Origin: JACKGS01 sp964448015
GTDB taxonomy: Bacteria; Patescibacteriota; Saccharimonadia; Saccharimonadales; UBA7683
Assembly: GCA_964448015.1 (NCBI GenBank)
Contig: CAYUUV010000028.1
Location: 1 to 11,642, forward strand
Reading direction: 5' to 3'
Length of the DNA: 11,642 bases
Every line of letters begins with the position of its first letter. The first letter of the stretch is position 1. Position numbers and translations under genes: made by a program. Of the stretch, positions 3,187 to 10,037 are shown in pieces. Under the pieces are notes generated by a model that had not been told where the DNA came from, did not search any database, and saw nothing but the letters and a program-made list of their open reading frames with translations.

Positions 3187-5997
3187 CTAGAGCAGGCTAC
3201 TAAGATACCAACCAGTATGAGATTTCGCAACTTTTGCAACCATCTCAGGTGCCCCTTCAGCAATAATTTGGCCGCCTGCCTCGCCACCTTCTGGGCCAAT
3301 ATCGATAATATGATCGGCACACTTAATAACATCGAGATTATGTTCAATAATAACCATCGAGTTGCCGGTATCTACTAGCGCGTTCAGCACCTCAAGCAAC
3401 TTCTTTACATCAGCAGAATGCAATCCGGTCGTTGGTTCGTCAAGAATATACAATGTTTTCCCGGTTGGGCGACGTGAAAGCTCAGCCGCGAGTTTAATAC
3501 GCTGCGCCTCACCGCCAGAAAGGGTCGTTGCCGGCTGGCCAAGTTTCACATACCCCAGCCCGACATCATTGAGCGTTTGCATCTTACGGGCAATGGCCGG
3601 CTGATTTTCAAAGAAGTCAACCGCTTGCTCAACAGTCATATTCAGCACATCAGAGATATTTTTGCCTTTATAGGTAATCTCCAGCGCCTCACGGTTATAC
3701 CGCCGGCCCTTGCAGATCTCGCAGGTCACGTAGACATCAGGCAAAAAGTGCATTTCTATTTTAATAATACCGTCACCCTGACAGTTTTCACAGCGGCCGC
3801 CTTTGACGTTAAAACTGAACCGTCCAGCTTTATAGCCGCGAATATTAGCTTCAGGTGTATTGGCAAATAACTCGCGAATTGGCGTGAACACGCCAGTGTA
3901 GGTAGCTGGATTAGAGCGCGGCGTTCGGCCAATGGGGCTTTGATCTATAATAATTGCCTTGTCAAGATGTTCAATACCAAGAATTTCTTCGTGCTTGCCC
4001 GGTACCACATGCGCCCGATGCAACCTGGCCTGAAGTTCTTTGGCAACGATGTCATTGATAAGGCTTGATTTACCCGAACCGGATACGCCACTGACAACCA
4101 CCAGTTTACCCAGTGGAATGGCCACGTCTATGTTCTTCAGATTATTTTCCGCAGCACCCTTCACCACCAGTTCTTTCCCATTACCCTTGCGGCGCGTTTT
4201 CGGCACTGCAATGGCTTCCGTTCCTGCCAGATATTGCCCGGTGATACTTTGTGTATTCTTCGCCACCTCATCGGGCGTGCCCGCCGCAACAATAGTACCG
4301 CCATGAACGCCTGCACCTGGGCCAATATCAATCAGCCAGTCGGCAGCCTTTATGGTGTCTTCGTCGTGTTCTACCACTATGACTGAGTTACCCAGATCAC
4401 GCAGATGATGTAGCGTGGTGATGAGGCGATCGTTATCTCTTTGATGCAGGCCAATGGAGGGTTCGTCCAGCACATACAGCACTCCCTGCAAACCTGAGCC
4501 AATTTGTGTTGCCAAGCGAATACGCTGCGCTTCGCCACCAGAAAGTGTGACTGCGCTTCGGCTCAAGTTTAGATAGTTTAAGCCAACGTTGTTCAAAAAA
4601 CTAAGCCGTGAACGAATTTCTTTGACTACCTGCGCAACAATGAACAGTTCTTTTTCACTAAATTTTGTGTGCGTGAAGATATCAAGGGCGTCACTGACCG
4701 ACAGCTCGGTGATATCTTGAATCGAAAGGTTGTGCACCGTGACCGCTAACACTTCCGGCTTTAGCCGCGCCCCTTTACAGGTATGACACGGCCGCTCACG
4801 CATGAAGCGTTCAATATCACGGCGCATGAAATCACTATCGGTTTCTTTCCAGCGCCGTTCCAGGTTCGGAATCACCCCTTCATAGGTAGAATCAAAATCG
4901 CGGCCATTCCCCAGCGTAATGGTATAGACTTCTTTTTCGGTACCATACAGAATTTTACTTAGTTGTTCTTGTGTAAGCTGTGCGGTTGGCACCTGTAAGC
5001 TAAACCCGAATCGCTCGGCTACCGCCGCCATCTTCTTCATATACCACGCATCAGCATTGACGCGGTTGAAAGGACGGATCGCACCTTCGGCTATTGTGAG
5101 ATTACCATTGGGAATTACCAAATCAGGATCAACTTCAAGGCGAGAGCCGAGGCCTGTACAGGTTGGACAGGCACCTTGCGGCGCATTGAAGCTGAAAATA
5201 CGCGGTTCAAGCTCGGGTAATGCCAGATCTGGATGATCCGGACAAGCATAGGCCTGCGAAAGAAGTTGATCGGTTTTATTATCGGCGTTATGCAGAACAA
5301 CTGATTCTTTCCCGATCTCCAGTGCCTGTTCGATAGATTGCGCCAAGCGTGTTTGATTTGCTTCATCATTTGTCAGGCGATCAACCACTATTTCTATTGT
5401 GTGTTTATATTTTTTATCAAGCTCCGGCCATTCGTCAAGGCTGTAAATGACGCCATCAACCCGCGCACGAGCAAAACCACTGCGCTGATACTCGGCTGGG
5501 ATATGTTCGAACTGCCCTTTTTTGGCATTAACAATAGGCGCCAAAATCATCAAGCGGGCACCTTTTTCCATAGCGAGCACTTCGTCAACAATTGCTTGCG
5601 GTGTCAAACGCTTCACTTCATTACCATCAATCGGGCAATGCGGCACCCCAATGCGCGCAAACAGTAAACGGAGATAATCGTAAATTTCCGTCACCGTCGC
5701 CACAGTAGAACGTGGATTACGGCTAGTTGATTTTTGGTCAATTGAAATTGCTGGACTCAGGCCATCGATCTGGTCGACATCGGGCTTTTCCATTAAGCCT
5801 AAGAATTGGCGGGCATAACTGCTGAGTGATTCTACGTAGCGCCGCTGTCCTTCGGCGTAAATAGTGTCGAACGCCAACGATGATTTTCCCGAGCCGGAAA
5901 GCCCTGTAATAACAACTAGCTTTTCGCGCGGAATCTCAACATCAACATTCTTAAGGTTGTGCTCTCGGGCGCCACGAACAGAAATAAACTCCGACAT
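3187..5997 (-). CDS. uvrA: UvrABC system protein A (excinuclease ATPase subunit)
   Basis: A complete 936-residue UvrA, the damage-sensing dimeric ATPase of nucleotide excision repair that loads UvrB onto lesions. First ATPase: Walker A GLSGSGKSS (32-40), signature LSGGEAQR (485-492), Walker B YVLDEP (508-513). Second ATPase: Walker A GVSGSGKSS (637-645), LSGGEAQR (826-833), Walker B ILDEP (851-855). Zinc-binding sites: C252-x2-H255 with C277-x2-C280, and C736-x2-C739 with C759-x2-C762; a further CHTC stands at 404-407. The ICE-like interval between signature and second domain is standard. Length fits the family. The ATG at 5995-5997 starts the normal N-terminus (EFISVRGAREHNLKNVDVEIP), and a TATAAT ends 8 nt upstream, so the transcript is probably leaderless. 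It is divergent from the 6071 gene. No uvrB or uvrC is in the window. The first zinc site uses His in place of one Cys, a variant seen in some UvrA lineages. Confidence 0.98.
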   Translation of the reverse strand: MSEFISVRGAREHNLKNVDVEIPREKLVVITGLSGSGKSSLAFDTIYAEGQRRYVESLSSYARQFLGLMEKPDVDQIDGLSPAISIDQKSTSRNPRSTVATVTEIYDYLRLLFARIGVPHCPIDGNEVKRLTPQAIVDEVLAMEKGARLMILAPIVNAKKGQFEHIPAEYQRSGFARARVDGVIYSLDEWPELDKKYKHTIEIVVDRLTNDEANQTRLAQSIEQALEIGKESVVLHNADNKTDQLLSQAYACPDHPDLALPELEPRIFSFNAPQGACPTCTGLGSRLEVDPDLVIPNGNLTIAEGAIRPFNRVNADAWYMKKMAAVAERFGFSLQVPTAQLTQEQLSKILYGTEKEVYTITLGNGRDFDSTYEGVIPNLERRWKETDSDFMRRDIERFMRERPCHTCKGARLKPEVLAVTVHNLSIQDITELSVSDALDIFTHTKFSEKELFIVAQVVKEIRSRLSFLNNVGLNYLNLSRSAVTLSGGEAQRIRLATQIGSGLQGVLYVLDEPSIGLHQRDNDRLITTLHHLRDLGNSVIVVEHDEDTIKAADWLIDIGPGAGVHGGTIVAAGTPDEVAKNTQSITGQYLAGTEAIAVPKTRRKGNGKELVVKGAAENNLKNIDVAIPLGKLVVVSGVSGSGKSSLINDIVAKELQARLHRAHVVPGKHEEILGIEHLDKAIIIDQSPIGRTPRSNPATYTGVFTPIRELFANTPEANIRGYKAGRFSFNVKGGRCENCQGDGIIKIEMHFLPDVYVTCEICKGRRYNREALEITYKGKNISDVLNMTVEQAVDFFENQPAIARKMQTLNDVGLGYVKLGQPATTLSGGEAQRIKLAAELSRRPTGKTLYILDEPTTGLHSADVKKLLEVLNALVDTGNSMVIIEHNLDVIKCADHIIDIGPEGGEAGGQIIAEGAPEMVAKVAKSHTGWYLSSLL

Positions 5998-6005
5998 ATC
6001 ACTGT

Positions 6006-6011
6006 ATTATA
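6006..6011 (-). promoter_or_regulatory. uvrA -10 box, predicted leaderless
   Basis: A perfect minus-strand TATAAT, 8 nt (ACAGTGAT) before the uvrA ATG. No Shine-Dalgarno site fits in between. The -35 region around 6029-6034 (TTATGG) is weak. No LexA- or DinR-type operator could be recognised. Confidence 0.55.
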
Positions 6012-6058
6012 CGCTATATGAATCAATGCCATAAGCCCTGCTATACTCAATCGTTTAG

Positions 6059-6064
6059 TATACT
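6059..6064 (+). promoter_or_regulatory. -10 box of the PGPGW-pheA pair, predicted leaderless
   Basis: TATACT ends 6 nt before the ATG at 6071, which puts the predicted transcription start on the start codon itself. A second TATACT at 6042-6047 could be an alternative start with a leader of about 16-17 nt. No clear -35 accompanies either. Confidence 0.45.
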
Positions 6065-6070
6065 GGTTGT

Positions 6071-6601
6071 ATGAGTAAGAAAGATCAGGCATATCAATGG
6101 TGGAAACGGAAGCCGACGAGTGTCCGCAAACCCTTGGTGTTAACGTTTGGAATGCTTTTAGTAATCATTTCGCCCTTTACTGGTATTCTTCCCGGACCTG
6201 GCGGTATACCAATTTTTCTACTTGGTATCGCCATTTTAGCCAGCGAATACGACTGGGCAGATCGTATGAAACAGTTTTTTTTGAATGTGTTGCCCGAATG
6301 GATCAAACGATATTGGCGATTCACACCGAAATGGCTGTATTTTTTCGATTTTGTCGCATTCTGCATACTACTTTTGGCACTTGCGCTAACCGTATGGCCG
6401 GTGTATCTGCCGATTCTAGAAATGCGGGCTGAGGTACCATTCTTTTTTGTAGCAGTAGACCAACATCAGCAATGGTGGATCCCGGCCGCGGTATGCTTGG
6501 CCGCCAGTATCAGCCTGTTTATATTTAATCGCAATCGCATACAAGCACTCAAGAAGTTATTGCACAAACTGAAGCGCTCGCGTATCATCAAACAGATATG
6601 A
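6071..6601 (+). CDS. PGPGW-type transmembrane protein
   Basis: A 176-residue membrane protein. The N-terminal part is basic (MSKKDQAYQWWKRKP), then comes a hydrophobic hairpin, VLTFGMLLVIISPFTGILPGPGGIPIFLLGIAILASEYDWADR (about 24-66). This matches the putative transmembrane family named for its Pro-Gly-Pro-Gly-Trp turn between two helices; here the turn reads PGPGG. Two more hydrophobic stretches follow (about 90-116 and 136-151), the last ending in a strongly basic tail (NRNRIQALKKLLHKLKRSRIIKQI). No biochemical role is established for the family. Its TGA stop overlaps the pheA start (ATGA), so the two are translationally coupled. The ATG at 6071 is chosen because the -10 box ends 6 nt before it. 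This is the only gene in the window ending in TGA. Family assignment is by motif resemblance. Confidence 0.75.
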   Translation: MSKKDQAYQWWKRKPTSVRKPLVLTFGMLLVIISPFTGILPGPGGIPIFLLGIAILASEYDWADRMKQFFLNVLPEWIKRYWRFTPKWLYFFDFVAFCILLLALALTVWPVYLPILEMRAEVPFFFVAVDQHQQWWIPAAVCLAASISLFIFNRNRIQALKKLLHKLKRSRIIKQI

Positions 6602-7416
6602 ACATAGCTATTCAGGGTTTTGCCGCCTCGTTCCATGAAATTGCGGCAAAACGAATATTTACCGACGACATACAGCTCACCTACTGCCGCACATTTAAGG
6701 AGGTGTTTCAGGCACTGGCTGAGGGTGCGGTCGATCACGCGGTTGTTGCCATTGAAAACTCACTGTATGGCTCAATTAACGATGTGTACGATCTTCTGCT
6801 GAAACATGATTTTTGGATTTGTGGGGAATTATATGAACACATTGGGCTACACCTTATGGCACCCCAGGGAGCCGCGCTTCACGGTATTACCGACGTGTAT
6901 TCTATGGCGCCTGCCATTGCTGAAGCGGAAGCGTTTCTTGATACACACCTTCCTGGTGCCGAACGTCACGAACACGCCGATACCGCACTTGCTGCCAAAG
7001 AGGTTGCCGACTGGAATGATCCCACGAAGGCGGCAATTGCCAGTCGGGCGGCCGCGGCAACGTATCACCTGTCCGTTCTTGCGGACAACATCGAAACTCA
7101 TCACCAAAATTACACCCGATTCATTGCACTCTCGCGAACAAAACAAACACCGTCCACCGTTACAAAAACCTCTATCACCTTCCAGACGGCTGATGCCCCA
7201 GGCTCGCTCTACGCCGCACTGGGTGTGTTTGCCTCTCGAAACATCAATCTCACAAAACTAGAAAGCCGCCCCATTATTGGCAATGCATGGCAATACATGT
7301 ATTACCTTGATTTTGAATCTAGCTTTGATACCGCGATGCAAACTGAACTCGACCGCTATGCAACAAATGTGCGGGTACTTGGCAGCTATGCCAATGGTAC
7401 GATCGAATCCATTTAG
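6598..7416 (+). CDS. pheA: Prephenate dehydratase (monofunctional, with ACT domain)
   Basis: A 272-residue enzyme that decarboxylates and dehydrates prephenate to phenylpyruvate, the step leading to phenylalanine. The catalytic domain covers about residues 1-178 with the family blocks IQGFAASFHEIAAKRIF (4-20), VAIENSLYGSINDVYDLL (50-67, Glu53-Asn54-Ser55) and the essential Thr-Arg-Phe motif in HHQNYTRFIAL (T173-R174-F175). The C-terminal ACT domain (about 190-268) carries PGSLYAALGVFASRNINLTKLESRP, including the Glu-Ser-Arg-Pro block (222-225) used for phenylalanine feedback binding. There is no chorismate mutase domain at either end, so prephenate must come from elsewhere. The ATG overlaps the upstream TGA by ATGA, and no separate promoter is needed. 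All key motifs are intact, so the enzyme should be active. Such a single amino-acid biosynthesis gene is unexpected if the host is a reduced CPR bacterium. Confidence 0.95.
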   Translation: MNIAIQGFAASFHEIAAKRIFTDDIQLTYCRTFKEVFQALAEGAVDHAVVAIENSLYGSINDVYDLLLKHDFWICGELYEHIGLHLMAPQGAALHGITDVYSMAPAIAEAEAFLDTHLPGAERHEHADTALAAKEVADWNDPTKAAIASRAAAATYHLSVLADNIETHHQNYTRFIALSRTKQTPSTVTKTSITFQTADAPGSLYAALGVFASRNINLTKLESRPIIGNAWQYMYYLDFESSFDTAMQTELDRYATNVRVLGSYANGTIESI

Positions 7417-7461
7417 CCCTTGTACTCCGTAGAAAGAACTACAACAGATTTTTACTGTAAA

Positions 7462-7493
7462 GGGTTGCCCCAAACTTTCAACCCAGCGTATGA
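7462..7493 (+). promoter_or_regulatory. Promoter with overlapping inverted repeat, upstream of the 7532 gene
   Basis: TTGCCC (7465-7470) and TATGAT (7488-7493) are separated by an ideal 17 bp, placing the start near 7500 and leaving a leader of about 32 nt. A perfect 6-bp inverted repeat, GGGTTG (7462-7467) and CAACCC (7479-7484), covers the -35 and most of the spacer. It could be an operator for a dimeric regulator; this is inference. Confidence 0.5.
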
Positions 7494-7531
7494 TATACAT
7501 AGTAGAAAATAATGCGGGGAGCAAAGGGTCA

Positions 7532-7873
7532 ATGCGAAGAATAGTGTACACATTAGTGGTTGTGAGTGGCGTTACGGGTTTTATCCTGTGGTCTCAAGAT
7601 CCACTTAATGACACCGTCAACTTTATTATTGGCGGCACCATACCGGGCACAAAGAACGCACTCGGTTTTTGGCCAATGCTTGGCATGATATTTGTTCTAC
7701 TGTGGCTCTTAGCGCGGTTCATTCGCAACCTCAAGCTTCAAATGCTCGAACATACCGCACACCAAATTGTTGCTGAAAAAGCTCGTGATGAATTTGCAGA
7801 AAGCTATAGTACAAAAGACACCGCTCTTCAAAAAGCTATCCTAGGTCAACACGAACTTACCACCGAAATTTAA
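7532..7873 (+). CDS. Small two-helix membrane protein, unknown function
   Basis: A 113-residue protein with two hydrophobic segments, IVYTLVVVSGVTGFILW (about 4-20) and ALGFWPMLGMIFVLLWLLARFI (about 43-64), joined by a Gly/Pro-containing loop (IIGGTIPGTKN). The rest is a charged, helix-forming tail (EHTAHQIVAEKARDEFAESYSTKDTALQKAIL) that probably lies in the cytoplasm. I prefer the ATG at 7532: it is preceded by GGGGAG (10 nt) and AAAGGG (3 nt) and by a well-spaced promoter. The in-frame ATG at 7490 lies inside the -10 box and would add 14 unlikely polar residues. It follows pheA by 115 bp and is convergent with lnt. I recognise no family. Confidence 0.7.
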   Translation: MRRIVYTLVVVSGVTGFILWSQDPLNDTVNFIIGGTIPGTKNALGFWPMLGMIFVLLWLLARFIRNLKLQMLEHTAHQIVAEKARDEFAESYSTKDTALQKAILGQHELTTEI

Positions 7874-7882
7874 TCCATTGCT

Positions 7883-7904
7883 GTTGCGTCTTTTATAACG
7901 TAAC
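7883..7904 (+). terminator. Weak hairpin between convergent genes
   Basis: GTTGCGT (7883-7889) pairs with ACGTAAC (7898-7904), with one G-U pair, around an 8-nt loop. On the plus strand a T-rich stretch (GATTCTTACTTTTT) follows, but the T-run starts several bases away from the stem. It may end the 7532 gene transcript. Confidence 0.3.
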
Positions 7905-7909
7905 GATTC

Positions 7910-9426
7910 TTACTTTTTGAGCGAGCGAGTGCGCCATATAAGTACACCGCCAAGCATCACAACTGAAACAAGCACCGACCATTCACCCAGTATGGAATAT
8001 ATTGTTTTACCCGACCCAGGCTTGACGGTTGCGTGAATGACCTGAATGTTATCGATATCACGCTCCACCGCAGCTGGCAGGCCATCGGCAGTCAGTATAT
8101 ATGACGGCCCGCCGCGAGCAGCTTGCACAAAGGGGCGCGCATTAGCAGTTGCAATAAATTGTGCCATTTGTTCCGCCTGATCATAGTATGAACCGGAAAC
8201 GCCCAATGTTGCAATTGAAGCACTGTTCGTCAATATTGTTGCACCACCGCCAACCAAGCCCCGATATAGTTCAGGGGCAATTGCGCCAGAACACGCCAAT
8301 GCACCATACGACACACCCTTATAGGTATACGGCTTCTCCTTCAGTGATGTCTCATGTACTGACCGTGTGGTATGAAATTCATGAAGCAGTTCTGATTGCC
8401 AGAGTAAAACAAAATTATGTGGTAGATATACGGTAAATACTCACCACCAGGAATTAAAAATGATTTCGCTTGCTGAGACAGTACTGTGCCATCCGGTTGA
8501 TAAAAGCTCACCATGTTATGGATTTTGTCTGTATGACGAGCACTGGCACTGTCAATAACCAGCTGCACACCCTTTGGTAGTGTTGCTGATGTTCGACTAC
8601 CTTCAGTGTTGAAAAAATAATTAGAATACTCCGGCAGTACCATGGCATCAAGTGCAGATTCCGCCTTCAATGCCTCACGTAAAGTAGTTTCGTAACCCGC
8701 TTCAACAGATTCATGCAACCCAACACTCGCAACATGCAATGTCGTATGGCCTGGGTTCTGATAGACACGCCAGCCAACAACACTGAACACAATTGGCACC
8801 AGCAGGAGTGGTGCATACCGCCACCGCCTGTGCGCCAGTTGATACAGTGCCACTGCAATAAGCACCAGTAGAAATGAGATCCCCAGCGAGCCAACAATTC
8901 TGCTTGCGTACTTTAATGGTGAATGCATAACACTAAAGCCTAGCACCCCAAAGTTCCAATAGTGTCCTAGAGAACCACCGTCACCCATTGCAAAAACTGA
9001 AAAGAAGACACTTCGTATGTATTCACCAATAATCCACAGCGCAGGCAACAGTATAATGGTTTTATTCTTCACTGAAATATTCAACTGACGATACAGATAC
9101 CCTGACACCACAAAGCCTACAGCAAGTGCGCCAACCATTAATACATAGGTGAGACCGGTAAATAAGGTGGCAAAAAAAGTATCTCCAATGAGATCAAGCG
9201 CATTAATTGCAAATACCCAGCGTAGCACCAGACCACAATACACATAGCCAAACAGTGCGCAGTACCATAAAAATTGCCTTTGCGGTACACGCTCACTACG
9301 CTCCAGTAGTACTATAAGAAACACTAAACCAACAATGCTAAGCAGCCCAGCGCCCTGCCATATAAATCCACTAGCGGTGAGAAAAGCACTCGAACTAACA
9401 AGCAGACCCCGCCACAACTGCTTCAC
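7910..9426 (-). pseudogene. lnt: Apolipoprotein N-acyltransferase, split by a frameshift
   Basis: Two minus-strand frames together make one Lnt, the membrane enzyme that adds the third acyl chain to lipoproteins. Part one (9426 to 8341) has a multi-helix membrane domain (about residues 7-220) and then the nitrilase-like domain with the catalytic Glu266 (MVLPEYSNYFF) and Lys321 (QQAKSFLIPGGEYLPYI). Part two contains the catalytic Cys in YKGVSYGALACSGAIAPELY, then NSASIATLGVSGSYYDQAEQMAQFIATANARPFVQAARGGPSYIL and a last membrane helix (WSVLVSVVMLGGVLIW). The second frame is open from just after a TGA at 8441-8443, so the frames overlap for 100 nt (8341-8440). Adding one base there gives a 505-residue protein, normal for Lnt. 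Two T4 runs on the coding strand (8406-8409, 8411-8414) are the likely spot. Sequencing error and true mutation are both possible. The start is GTG at 9424-9426, with no clear ribosome-binding site. Confidence 0.85.
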
Positions 9427-9473
9427 GGTATGTACGTGTTTGAGTTTTATATACGTCTCTCCGCTTTGAAGGA

Positions 9474-9971
9474 TTACTTAATGAAAGCTCTGTCGATATA
9501 GGTTGCGCCGCTACCACTCTGCTGTACCATTAATGTACCGACACCAGGGACGTTCACTAAAGCACATGCCTGACCAGCACCACCGCCATTCACGGCATGA
9601 GCAGTGGATCCGCGCTGCTTACCACCAATGGTGTAGGTAAGATTGAGTGTTCTACTACCCGTGCCCCCAATATAGCTGACACAGACTTGATGCATACGGT
9701 CCGGGCTGGCAAGACCGCTTGCTATTAACGTACTGTTTGAAGAATTTAAGATTCTTGAAGAAATACCCTTCTTACTGGTGTCATAGCCACCCGACATGCC
9801 GCCAGCAGAAATACTATTGGTTGCGGCGAAGCTTTTATAGACGAAGAAGCCGCCGACTAATGCAACGACGCCGACAATAATAGCTCCATGTTGCCAGTTA
9901 AATTTCTTTGCCTGAAGACCACCACCGCCCTTTTGAACTGATGCGCTACTTTGTTTTTTACGTGTTGCCAT
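9474..9971 (-). CDS. Membrane-anchored secreted protein of Saccharibacteria-like type
   Basis: A 165-residue protein with a basic, Gly-rich cytoplasmic N-terminus (MATRKKQSSASVQKGGGGLQAKKFNW), one hydrophobic anchor (HGAIIVGVVALVGGFFVYKSFAA, about 28-50) and an outside domain of about 115 residues rich in Gly, Ser and Thr. The junction 'YKSFAATN' resembles many exported proteins of Saccharibacteria and may be an uncleaved anchor or a signal-peptidase site after AXA-like FAA. There is no lipobox. The outer part looks all-beta, with two cysteines (C97 in HQVCVSY and C136 in GQACALV) that could form one disulfide. I recognise no enzymatic motif. The ATG at 9969-9971 has AAGGA 9 nt upstream and a promoter further up. 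It is followed 47 bp later by lnt on the same strand, so the two may be cotranscribed. Function is unknown; surface display is inferred. Confidence 0.75.
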   Translation of the reverse strand: MATRKKQSSASVQKGGGGLQAKKFNWQHGAIIVGVVALVGGFFVYKSFAATNSISAGGMSGGYDTSKKGISSRILNSSNSTLIASGLASPDRMHQVCVSYIGGTGSRTLNLTYTIGGKQRGSTAHAVNGGGAGQACALVNVPGVGTLMVQQSGSGATYIDRAFIK

Positions 9972-10004
9972 ATGCTTGTTTCCTTGATTATCAATACTGG
10001 CGTC

Positions 10005-10034
10005 AGTATAACGTACCGCTTATGCTCTATGCAA
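10005..10034 (-). promoter_or_regulatory. Promoter of the 9474-9971 gene
   Basis: On the minus strand TTGCAT (10034-10029) and TATACT (10010-10005) are 18 bp apart. The start would fall near 9998, giving a leader of about 27 nt that carries the AAGGA ribosome-binding site. The end of sbcB is at 10038, so the promoter sits directly after that gene. Confidence 0.5.
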
Positions 10035-10037
10035 TGG

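Noticed and set aside
5338..5667. Plus-strand open frame opposite uvrA
   Set aside because: It is a shadow of uvrA, which is complete and conserved here; other antisense frames at 3362, 3577 and 4040 are rejected for the same reason.
6806..7261. Basic, proline-rich 151-codon frame inside pheA
   Set aside because: It is offset from pheA, which has intact catalytic and ACT motifs over the same bases; the composition is that of a shifted frame.
7420..7458. Terminator after pheA
   Set aside because: Several short complementary pieces (TTGTA/TACAA, GTAG/CTAC, ACAG/CTGT) and a T5 run exist, but no stem is longer than 5 bp, so no terminator is called.
8341..8440. UGA read as glycine to join the two lnt parts
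   Set aside because: Reading through the TGA at 8341-8343 continues in a frame with no Lnt similarity; the second part lies in a different frame, so a frameshift is needed. The other genes also fit the standard code.
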